From JAICLL01 sp035252155 (GTDB lineage Bacteria > Planctomycetota > Planctomycetia > Pirellulales > JAICIG01), in assembly GCA_035252155.1 (NCBI GenBank), contig DATFDL010000518.1:1-6241 (forward strand): 6,241 bases of DNA, written 5' to 3'. This document shows, piece after piece, positions 1 through 5,744 of this stretch (positions are counted from its first letter, which is position 1; every line of letters starts with the position of its first letter). The notes beneath the pieces are model-generated. The model searched no databases, had not been told where the DNA came from, and worked only from the letters and a program-made list of their open reading frames with translations. The position numbers and the translations under genes were made by a program.

Positions 1-128
1 ATCACGATCCACAGCGGCTCGTTGAGTATTATCAACAGCGGCAACGGAAAAGTAGGAAACGCGTCCTCTCGCACGCCGATCCATCCGCCGGCGATCGAGA
101 AAAGACTACTTAACCACATGGCTCGACG
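1..128. other. Non-coding flank with no supported gene
   Basis: This is the stretch downstream of the minus-strand deacylase gene. The only structure seen is a weak dyad at 21-36 (GTTGA, 6-nt spacer, TCAAC). It has no T tract and is too short to call a terminator. A plus-strand open frame from position 22 runs antisense into the deacylase gene, has no recognisable protein content and is not called. Confidence 0.6.
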
Positions 129-1814
129 TTACTTCCGCCAGCCGGGCCCGCGCACGAAGCGGCCGGGCGTGGCGCCCGTGTGCTCGCCGTCGCAGAGCAC
201 CTGCACGCCGTTCACCCAGACGTGCTCAACGCCGGTGGCGTATTGCCGCGGCTCGGCGAAGGTGGCGTGGTCGATGATCGTGTTTGGATCGAACACCACG
301 ACATCGGCAAGATAGCCCGGCGCCAGCCGGCCCCGACGCTCGATCCGCAGGTTCTCGGCCGGCAGCGATGTCAGGCGGCGGATGGCCTCGGCCAACGGAA
401 CGACCCGCTCCTCACGCACGTATTTGCCCAGCAGCCGCGCGAAATTGCCGTAGGCGCGCGGATGCGGGTGCAGCCGTGCGAACGGCCCGTCGGGCGAGAG
501 CGACCCCGCGTCCGAGCCGAAACTCACCCACGGCAACGACAGCTTGCGGCGCACGTTGGCTTCGCTCATGAAAAAATAGATCGCCTCGACCCGGCTGCCG
601 TCTTCGATCACCAGGTCGATGGCCGTTTCTTCGGGCGATTTGCCGCGCTGGGCGGCGACTTCGGCCAGCGTGCGGCCCGAGAGGGGCTTAAGCGCCTCGT
701 TTTTGAACCCCACGAGCAGCACGCGCTGCGGCGAGCCGGCCGCCAACAGCAGATTCTCCCAATCATCGGTGCGGGTCTTCATTTCGCGGACCACGCGGGC
801 CCGGGTGGCCGGCTCGCGCAGCCGTTCGATCCACCGCTCCAGGCCGCCCTCTTGCACCCAGGGGGGCATGGCGGCGTTCAGCCCGGTGCCGCCGGCGGTG
901 TAGGTATACATGTCGGCGGTGATTTTCAGGCCGTCTCGCCGGGCCTGCTCGATTTTTTCAATCGCCCCTTCGAGCTTGGGCCAATTCGATTCGCCGGCCG
1001 CCTTGAGATGGTAGATTTCGGCGCGGATGCCCGACTCGCGCGAAATCTTGAGCAGCTCATCGACCGATTCCAACAGCCGGTTGCCCTCGCTGCGGAGATG
1101 TGAGATATACAGCCCGTCGAACTCGGCGGCGGCCCGGCAGAGCGCGATCAGCTCGTCGGTCTCGGCATAAAACGCCGGGGCATAGATCAGCGACGAACCG
1201 ACGCCCAGCGCGCCGGCCCGCATTTCGTCGCGCACCAGCTCGCACATCCGCAGCAGCTCGTCGCGGCTGGGCCGGCGGTCGGCGTAGCGCACCTCGTGAA
1301 TCCGCAAGGTCGTCGCCCCGACAAACGACGCCACGTTGGTCGACACGCCGCGCCGCTCCAAATGCTCCAGGTACTCGGCCAGCGTGGTCCAGGCGATCTC
1401 GAACTTCAGATCGCCCTGCGCCTTTTTCATGTCGGCCTTCATCGAATCGGTCAGCGGCCCCATCGACCAGCCCTCGCCGAAGACTTCGAGTGTGACTCCC
1501 TGGCGGATGTCGCTTTGCGAACGGCCATCGACCAGCAGGTCTTCGGTCGCCCAGCTCAACATGTTGATGAAGCCCGGCGCCACGGCCAGCCCTCGGACGT
1601 CGAGCTCACTCTTGCCGCGCGCGGATTTTAAGTCGCCGATTTTCTCGATCGTATCGGCCCGAATGCCCAGGTCGGCCACTCCCGGCGCCCCGCCCAAACC
1701 GTCATAGAGTGTGCCGCCGCGGATCAGCACGTCGTATTCTGGCGGCTCGGCGGCGACGGCCGTGGCCGCAATGGATATCGAAATCGCAAGAGTTCTGAAG
1801 AAAGTTGATGCCAT
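129..1814 (-). CDS. Secreted D-aminoacylase-family amidohydrolase with altered metal site
   Basis: This 561-residue protein belongs to the amidohydrolase superfamily, N-acyl-D-amino-acid deacylase branch. Known members remove the acyl group from N-acylated D-amino acids using zinc. Residues 1-22 form a signal peptide (Arg7, hydrophobic core, AVAA before the mature EPPEYD), so it is probably exported. The fold's opening beta strands (YDVLIRGGTLYDG, 27-39) and closing segment (GRLAPGYLADVVVFDP, 495-510) are clear. Expected zinc ligands His239 (YISHL), His269 (IYHLKAAG) and Asp435 (FGSDAG) are present. The usual HxH after PGFID is replaced by Leu86 and Trp88 (PGFINMLSW), and the bridging Cys is Glu114 (FGEGWS). 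The start at 1814 was chosen because it opens the signal peptide directly; an ATG at 1826 would add MLAP. Neither has a strong Shine-Dalgarno. The frame stays open far upstream, but that part is antisense to the flavoenzyme gene and is not coding. The family is certain; the substrate is not. Confidence 0.9.
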   Translation of the reverse strand: MASTFFRTLAISISIAATAVAAEPPEYDVLIRGGTLYDGLGGAPGVADLGIRADTIEKIGDLKSARGKSELDVRGLAVAPGFINMLSWATEDLLVDGRSQSDIRQGVTLEVFGEGWSMGPLTDSMKADMKKAQGDLKFEIAWTTLAEYLEHLERRGVSTNVASFVGATTLRIHEVRYADRRPSRDELLRMCELVRDEMRAGALGVGSSLIYAPAFYAETDELIALCRAAAEFDGLYISHLRSEGNRLLESVDELLKISRESGIRAEIYHLKAAGESNWPKLEGAIEKIEQARRDGLKITADMYTYTAGGTGLNAAMPPWVQEGGLERWIERLREPATRARVVREMKTRTDDWENLLLAAGSPQRVLLVGFKNEALKPLSGRTLAEVAAQRGKSPEETAIDLVIEDGSRVEAIYFFMSEANVRRKLSLPWVSFGSDAGSLSPDGPFARLHPHPRAYGNFARLLGKYVREERVVPLAEAIRRLTSLPAENLRIERRGRLAPGYLADVVVFDPNTIIDHATFAEPRQYATGVEHVWVNGVQVLCDGEHTGATPGRFVRGPGWRK

Positions 1815-1997
1815 AGGTGCCAGCATAGCACCGGGCCTAAGACAGAACACTATCTCGGCCAGGCAATTCTGCTTGTCACCGCAGTGAGGTCGAACGGATC
1901 GAAACAGTGACCGGCGAACCAGCAGGGAGTAGCCGGCGTATAATCGAGAGTCGAAATCATCCGGAAGAACACCTCGGGAAGCGAAAACTGACAGGCG
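1815..1997. promoter_or_regulatory. Divergent intergenic region
   Basis: This 183-bp spacer separates the divergently read deacylase (minus) and flavoenzyme (plus) genes, so it must carry promoters for both. On the plus strand there is an exact TATAAT at 1939-1944 (listed separately). On the minus strand a GTGACA hexamer (complement of 1874-1879) resembles a -35 box, but the hexamer 17 bp downstream of it is a poor -10, so I do not call a minus promoter. No strong operator-like palindrome was seen. Confidence 0.6.
1939..1944 (+). promoter_or_regulatory. Candidate -10 box (TATAAT) for the flavoenzyme gene
   Basis: An exact match to the sigma-70 -10 consensus lies 53 bp before the ATG at 1998, giving an expected leader of roughly 45-50 nt. 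The hexamers 16-18 bp upstream (around 1915-1922) do not resemble TTGACA, and there is no extended-10 TG, so this would be a promoter with a weak or activator-assisted -35. It stands out in GC-rich surroundings but may be chance. Confidence 0.35.
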
Positions 1998-3509
1998 ATG
2001 ATCGAACCCCGACACCAAGTCGACGTGGCCGTTCTCGGTGCCGGTTTCGGCGGAAGTTTGACCGCCTTGCTGCTCAAGCAGCTTGGGCTGAAGCCGTTGC
2101 TGATCGAGCGCGGAAGCCACCCACGGTTCGCTCTGGGCGAGTCGGCCACGCCGCTGGCCGATCTGGTGCTGGCCGATCTCGCCGGCCGCTACGATCTGCC
2201 GCGCGTCGCGCCGTTGGCCGAATATGGCAGTTGGCAAAGGGCCTATCCGCAGCTCGTCTGTGGACTGAAGCGAGGCTTTAGCTACTTCCACCACCAGGCC
2301 GGCCAGCCGTGGCGGCCGCGGCCCGGGCATGGCAGCGAACTGCTCGTGGCGGCCAGCCTCGGCCCCAACGACGCCGACACGCACTGGCTGCGATCGCAGT
2401 TCGATCGTTTGCTGGTGGGAGAAGTTCAAGCGGCCGGCATACCGTATCTTGAACGAACGCAAATCGATGAACTGACCGGCGGACCGCCCTGGACGCTGCT
2501 CGGCGAGAGCGACGGCCGCCCCTGCACGATCGCCGCGAAGTTTCTGATCGACGCCTCGGGCGAAGGACGAGCATTGGCCCGGCTGCTTCACCTTGCCGAC
2601 GAACCGGACCACATGCGCACCAGCTCTCGCGCTATCTACGGGCATTTCGACGCCGTGCGGCCCTGGAGAGAGCTGTTGCTCGCTGCCGGCGGGCGCGTCG
2701 ACGAGCATCCGTTCACCTGCGACGATGCCGCGCTGCACCACATGTTCGATGGCGGCTGGATGTGGGTGCTGCGGTTTGGCAACGGCGTGACCAGCGCCGG
2801 CTGGATGCTCGACGCCGCGCGATCGCCGTTCGATACATCGATCGACGCCGCGGGCGAATGGGCCCGCTGGATGGAACGGTTTCCCTCGATCCGCGAGCAG
2901 TTTGCCGACGCCAGGTTGGTCGCTCCGCCCGACGGCTTGCGGCGCACCGGCCGGTTGCAACACCGGCTCGAACGGGCCGCTGGCCATGGCTGGGCGATGT
3001 TGCCGACCACGGCCTATACGCTCGACGCCCTGCACAGCACCGGCAACGCCCACACGCTTTTGGGCCTCGAGCGGCTGGTGGGCATTTTGGAGCGCTCATG
3101 GGAGCGCCCGGAAATAGCTGGCGAATTGGCGGCGTACGACGGCGCGGTGCAGGCCGAGATTACACTCTTGGATACACTCGTCGACGGCTGTTACCGAGCG
3201 ATGGGGCAATTTGAGTTACTCGCTTCCTTTGCGATGTTTTATTTCGCCGCCGCGCATACCTGCGAAATGAGGCGGCGAAGCTGTGCGCCCGGCGGCCGCG
3301 GGTTCTTGCTGGCTGATGATGCGCGTTTCCGCGCGGCGCTTGACGGCGCTTACCGGCGACTTATCGAGCTGACGCGCGGACCCGCCACTGCCGATGAACT
3401 CAAGTCATTCGAGCGGTACGTCGCCGAGGCGATCGGGCCCTTCAACGCGGCCGGGCTTTGCGACCCCGCGCGCAGCAACATGTATCCCTACGTTGTCAGC
3501 ACCATCTAG
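1998..3509 (+). CDS. FAD-dependent oxidoreductase, flavin halogenase-like
   Basis: A 503-residue flavoprotein of the tryptophan-halogenase / geranylgeranyl-reductase-like class. The N-terminal Rossmann motif VLGAGFGG (12-19) and the Glu37-Arg38 end of the second strand bind FAD. GESATP (47-52) matches the conserved GES element after it. FLIDASGEGR (182-191) is the second nucleotide-contact strand. WMWVLRF (254-260) sits where halogenases carry WxWxIP, keeping both tryptophans but not Ile-Pro. DALHSTGNAHTL (343-354) replaces the usual D-P-L-F-S-S-G flavin-site segment. The preceding GHGWAMLP lacks the typical GD acidic residue of this fold. The ATG at 1998 is the first start after an in-frame TGA at 1989-1991, so the N-terminus cannot be longer; the only purine-rich element nearby, AGG at 1993, is too close for a good ribosome site. 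No signal peptide or membrane segment. The last 140 residues are less familiar. The class is well supported; halogenation is only possible, and a reductase or monooxygenase role is equally open. Confidence 0.85.
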   Translation: MIEPRHQVDVAVLGAGFGGSLTALLLKQLGLKPLLIERGSHPRFALGESATPLADLVLADLAGRYDLPRVAPLAEYGSWQRAYPQLVCGLKRGFSYFHHQAGQPWRPRPGHGSELLVAASLGPNDADTHWLRSQFDRLLVGEVQAAGIPYLERTQIDELTGGPPWTLLGESDGRPCTIAAKFLIDASGEGRALARLLHLADEPDHMRTSSRAIYGHFDAVRPWRELLLAAGGRVDEHPFTCDDAALHHMFDGGWMWVLRFGNGVTSAGWMLDAARSPFDTSIDAAGEWARWMERFPSIREQFADARLVAPPDGLRRTGRLQHRLERAAGHGWAMLPTTAYTLDALHSTGNAHTLLGLERLVGILERSWERPEIAGELAAYDGAVQAEITLLDTLVDGCYRAMGQFELLASFAMFYFAAAHTCEMRRRSCAPGGRGFLLADDARFRAALDGAYRRLIELTRGPATADELKSFERYVAEAIGPFNAAGLCDPARSNMYPYVVSTI

Positions 3510-3521
3510 AATTATATCCGC

Positions 3522-4001
3522 TTACGCGTGCCGCTCGCCGGCCATCTGCGGTCCCGCTACCGCCGCGGCGGCTTCGGCGCCCCAAGGCACTGAGACCAGT
3601 CCGAGCTGGGCCAACATTCCGAAGAAGTCGGGCATGCCCCAGTGCTCGACCATCTTGCCACCCGCCAGCCGCATGATGTGGATCTCTAAGATCGTGAATC
3701 GCTTGCCGCTGGGAGGCTCGCCCAGAAACGGCTGCTCGTGCGTGCCCGTCGAGCGGATCAATGCCACCACCTTATCGCCTTCGGCGGTGAGATCGAGAAT
3801 GGTCGAGTGAAAATCGGGAAACGCCCCATGCAGCAACATCAACCGCTGCATCAGTCCCTCAAGATCATCCGGCTGGCCAGGCAGCGGTGTGTGGTCGCGA
3901 AACTCGGAGCTTACCAGTTCGTCGAGCGATTCGAGCCGGCCGCGATTAACCAGATCGTTCCAGACCCGCTGGACGATTTGCTTGTTATGTGAAAGTGACA
4001 T
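3522..4001 (-). CDS. SnoaL-like ester cyclase / NTF2-fold protein
   Basis: A 159-residue protein of the SnoaL-like polyketide cyclase (ester cyclase) family, NTF2-like alpha+beta barrel fold. Characterised relatives catalyse aldol ring closure in aromatic polyketides, but most genomic members have unknown substrates. Family hallmarks: N-terminal helix KQIVQRVWNDLVNRG (7-21), EFRDHTPLPGQPDD (33-46), FPDFHSTILDLTAEGDKVV (61-79), GTHEQPFLGEPPSGKRF (86-102) and the C-terminal strand IHIMRLAGGKMVEHWGMPD (107-125). His108 and the acidic Glu119 beside His120-Trp121 are the likely pocket residues by analogy with SnoaL. The frame is open to 4079, but the ATG at 4001 gives the normal family N-terminus; only a weak purine run AGAAAGAA (complement of 4004-4011) precedes it. 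The start codon overlaps the last 17 bp of the P450 gene, implying translational coupling. The Ala-rich tail after 140 looks disordered. Soluble and cytoplasmic. The family is confident; the reaction is unknown. Confidence 0.85.
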   Translation of the reverse strand: MSLSHNKQIVQRVWNDLVNRGRLESLDELVSSEFRDHTPLPGQPDDLEGLMQRLMLLHGAFPDFHSTILDLTAEGDKVVALIRSTGTHEQPFLGEPPSGKRFTILEIHIMRLAGGKMVEHWGMPDFFGMLAQLGLVSVPWGAEAAAAVAGPQMAGERHA

Positions 4002-5382
4002 GGTTCTTTCTAGGTTCAAGATCAACATTCGCTCGGCTTGCCAACGTCCGGCGTGGCCGTAGCCGGGCCAAAAACCCACGGTCGGGCCGCAACGTGATCA
4101 TCGAGCGCACGGTCATCTCTTTGTCGTCGGCCGGCTCGATTTCAAACGCGCGAATGAGCATCGCCGCGATCGTCAATCCCTCCATGTCGGCCGACGATTT
4201 GCCGATGCACATCCGCGGCCCTTCGCCAAAGGGGATGAACCAACCGCCCGTCGGCTGCGACTCGCCTAAAAAACGGCCGGGATCGAACCGCTCCGGCTCG
4301 CGGCAAAATTTGCGGTGCATCACATACGGACTCCAGATCAGATTCGCCCCCGCCGGAATGGTATAATCGCCCAACTGGACTTCGCGGGCGGCCAGCCGGT
4401 CGAGGATCGGCACCGAGGGATACATCCGCAACGTTTCTTTCCAGACCGCGTCGGTGACGGGCACCGAGTGCAACGGCACCACGTCTTCGGCGAGAGGTTC
4501 GACCTCTTCATAGAGCCGCTGCTGAACTTCGGGATGTCGGGCGAGCAGGCCAAGCATGAACGCCACCGAACCGGCCGTTGTTTCGTGGCCGGCCACGAAC
4601 ATGGTCATCACGTGGTCGCGCAGCTCGACGCCGTCGAATCCGGCCTCAAAGAGCAGCGAAAGCACGTCACAACGCTGCGCTAGCTCGGCTTTCGACTCGT
4701 GCCGCCGTTGGGCGATGACGCGGCTGACGATCGATTCCAGCACATTGAGGGCCGCGACAAACCGACGCTTGCGGGGAGTGTTCCACGCTTCGGGCACCAG
4801 CGACCAGATGCGATAACGAGCGTAGTCGTTGCAAATCTCGACCGCCTCGCGCGCCTCCTCCAGATCAATCAGGTCCGGCGAGGCGCCGAATAAGAGATCC
4901 AAGGCAATTCGCAGCATCAACTCGGTAGTCAGCGCGTCGATGTCAACAACGCTCCGCGGGTCGCGTTTTTCCAAACGACCGACGAGTTCGCGCGTGTATC
5001 GAATGACAATTTTTTGTTGCTGTGCGATCAAACCTGGCCGAAAAGCCTGCTGGATGCGCCGGCGAGCGTCGATCCACTCGTGGCCGTCGAGCGTCACCAG
5101 GCCTTTTCCCAGCACCATCTGCAGCTTCTTGAAGATGGTGCCCTTGAGAAACCGCCGTGTGTCGCCCAGCATTTGCTTGACCAACTCGGGCTGGGCGACC
5201 AGATAAAACGGGCTGCCCATCCAACCCAGCCGCACCAGGTCGTGTTGGCAGCCGACCTCCACGAGAAAGTCGAGCGGCCGATACATCATCTGCCACAACA
5301 ACAGCGGCGGACACAACTTCGTGCGCGTCAGTGAGGGCGGACGTTTTCGCGTCCCGCCCGAGCTCGTCATGGATGTCGTCAC
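3985..5382 (-). CDS. Cytochrome P450 monooxygenase
   Basis: A 465-residue, apparently complete cytochrome P450, a haem-thiolate monooxygenase needing separate electron-transfer partners (no reductase or ferredoxin is fused or nearby). All core motifs are present: C-helix W103xxxR107, I-helix oxygen-activation motif AGHETT (264-269), K-helix ExxR as E316TLR319, the PERF region ERFDPGRF (364-371) and the haem loop FGEGPRMCIG (385-394) with axial Cys392. Length is normal for a soluble bacterial enzyme. The N-terminus has a mildly hydrophobic patch (PPLLLWQMM) but no clear anchor. The GTG at 5382 is preferred over the ATG at 5370 because GAGGAAGG lies 6 nt before the GTG. The gene overlaps the downstream SnoaL-like gene by 17 bp, so the two form an operon. 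The I-helix and haem-loop style resembles the HPEVQQRL-type P450s (CYP4/CYP102-like sequences), but I cannot name a subfamily or substrate. Confidence 0.96.
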   Translation of the reverse strand: MTTSMTSSGGTRKRPPSLTRTKLCPPLLLWQMMYRPLDFLVEVGCQHDLVRLGWMGSPFYLVAQPELVKQMLGDTRRFLKGTIFKKLQMVLGKGLVTLDGHEWIDARRRIQQAFRPGLIAQQQKIVIRYTRELVGRLEKRDPRSVVDIDALTTELMLRIALDLLFGASPDLIDLEEAREAVEICNDYARYRIWSLVPEAWNTPRKRRFVAALNVLESIVSRVIAQRRHESKAELAQRCDVLSLLFEAGFDGVELRDHVMTMFVAGHETTAGSVAFMLGLLARHPEVQQRLYEEVEPLAEDVVPLHSVPVTDAVWKETLRMYPSVPILDRLAAREVQLGDYTIPAGANLIWSPYVMHRKFCREPERFDPGRFLGESQPTGGWFIPFGEGPRMCIGKSSADMEGLTIAAMLIRAFEIEPADDKEMTVRSMITLRPDRGFLARLRPRRTLASRANVDLEPRKNHVTFT

Positions 5383-5388
5383 CGTCCG

Positions 5389-5396
5389 CCTTCCTC
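5389..5396 (-). promoter_or_regulatory. Strong ribosome binding site of the P450 gene
   Basis: Read on the minus strand this is GAGGAAGG, followed by 6 nt and then a GTG codon at 5382. The same element is 18 nt from the next in-frame ATG (5370), too far for normal initiation, so it decides the start in favour of GTG. It is the only strong Shine-Dalgarno in the window; the flavoenzyme, deacylase and SnoaL-like genes have weak ones. Confidence 0.7.
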
Positions 5397-5432
5397 GCGC
5401 AATGAGTTGCTTTTCCGCAACGTGGATAAAGG

Positions 5433-5461
5433 TATCTACGTCGGTGCGGCGCGGCAGGCAA
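5433..5461 (-). promoter_or_regulatory. Tentative promoter for the P450 operon
   Basis: On the minus strand TTGCCT (5461-5456) and TAGATA (5438-5433) are separated by exactly 17 bp, matching 4 of 6 and 3 of 6 consensus positions. It would place transcription start about 45 nt before the GTG start. The -10 match is modest, so this is only a candidate. Confidence 0.25.
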
Positions 5462-5464
5462 ACC

Positions 5465-5504
5465 CGCTAACCGGCGGAAGAACGCCGGGCAAAATAGTTT
5501 AGCG
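5465..5504. repeat. Bulged inverted repeat upstream of P450
   Basis: CCGGCG (5471-5476) and CGCCGG (5483-5488) form a perfect 6-bp stem with a GAAGAA loop. Directly outside, CGCTAA (5465-5470) can pair with TTAGCG (5499-5504), leaving a 10-nt A-rich bulge on the right side. It lies about 85-120 nt before the P450 start and next to the tentative promoter, so it could be an operator, a decayed intergenic repeat or chance. Confidence 0.4.
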
Positions 5505-5558
5505 CGGCAATAGCGGCTGTCGGGGATTTGCCGGCTAGGGCGATTCAGCCGCTCGTAG

Positions 5559-5576
5559 AACGGAATTCATTCCGTT
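5559..5576. repeat. Short perfect palindrome, AACGGAAT type
   Basis: AACGGAAT (5559-5566) and ATTCCGTT (5569-5576) are perfect complements separated by TC. On the plus strand two more T follow (5577-5578), giving a TTTT run at 5575-5578, which is terminator-like. No plus-strand gene lies upstream to be terminated, so a dispersed palindromic element is the better reading. Confidence 0.55.
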
Positions 5577-5597
5577 TTGATCTGGTTCTCCGCGTAA

Positions 5598-5624
5598 GGT
5601 GGGCCGAGCGCAGCGAGTCCGACC
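5598..5624. repeat. Imperfect intergenic repeat (GGTGGGC ... TCCGACC)
   Basis: GGTGGGC (5598-5604) and TCCGACC (5618-5624) are partly complementary (5 of 7) and flank GAGCGCAGCGAG-like sequence. The unit resembles short repeats of the form GGTGGG-CGAGCGCAGCGAG-CCCACC that I remember from planctomycete intergenic DNA. The right arm here would be a decayed copy. This attribution is from memory and unverified. Confidence 0.4.
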
Positions 5625-5646
5625 ATCGTCGGCGACGCGTTTGAAG

Positions 5647-5708
5647 AACCACGAATTACACGAATGACACGAATAAGAGAATTCGTGTGATTCGTGTCAT
5701 TCGTGGTT
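5647..5708. repeat. 62-bp palindrome made of 9-bp tandem units
   Basis: Two 28-nt arms (5647-5674 and 5681-5708) are complementary at 26 of 28 positions around a 6-nt AAGAGA loop. Each arm contains three units of a 9-bp period with core CACGAAT (left arm) or ATTCGTG (right arm). The two mismatches fall exactly at the variable base between units. It lies 36 bp past the threonine aldolase stop. There is no U-rich tail on either strand, so it could be a structural 3' end/stabiliser, a Rho- or protein-recognised site, or a REP/MITE-like dispersed element. Confidence 0.85.
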
Positions 5709-5744
5709 GTCCTTCCGTCGTCGAACAGAACTCGGTATTCCATT

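Larger units (their letters stand above)
5383..5744. other. 362-bp palindrome-rich intergenic region
   Basis: No gene is seen between the threonine aldolase and P450 genes, both read on the minus strand. The spacer holds a series of separate inverted repeats. A small one at 5406-5421 (GTTGC, 6 nt, GCAAC) lies just upstream of the P450 ribosome site. A bulged one lies at 5465-5504. AGCGGCTG at 5512-5519 pairs with CAGCCGCT at 5546-5553. Three further ones at 5559-5576, 5598-5624 and 5647-5708 are listed separately. No T-rich run follows any of them in the minus direction, so classical Rho-independent termination after the threonine aldolase is not evident. The P450 promoter is expected here too. 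Confidence 0.7.

Noticed and set aside
21..36. GTTGA/TCAAC dyad as the terminator of the deacylase gene
   Set aside because: The stem is only 5 bp, AT-containing and without a T run, and lies over 90 bp past the stop codon.
180..1103. Plus-strand open frame of 307 codons opposite the deacylase gene
   Set aside because: It is antisense to a clearly conserved amidohydrolase gene, and its translation is rich in Gly, Arg, His and Gln with no recognisable motif.
1827..3053. Long minus-strand open frame continuing upstream of the deacylase through the whole divergent spacer and antisense to the flavoenzyme, giving a 974-codon frame
   Set aside because: In the flavoenzyme region its codons are exact reverse complements of the sense codons, so it stays open simply because TTA, CTA and TCA are rare in the GC-rich sense gene; the frame is closed by the in-frame TTA at 3216. 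The extra protein shows no recognisable domain, while a clean signal peptide begins at 1814.
4002..4079. N-terminal extension of the SnoaL-like protein (26 more residues)
   Set aside because: The extension lies wholly within the P450 reading frame, has no family resemblance, and the ATG at 4001 gives the normal ester-cyclase start.
4943..5461. Minus-strand frame overlapping the P450 N-terminal half and its leader
   Set aside because: It is out of frame with the P450, has low-complexity Arg/Ala-rich translation, and the P450 frame carries all conserved motifs here.
5647..5708. The repeats as a CRISPR array
   Set aside because: The units are 9 bp, directly abutting and mirrored in an inverted arm, without unique spacers of constant length.
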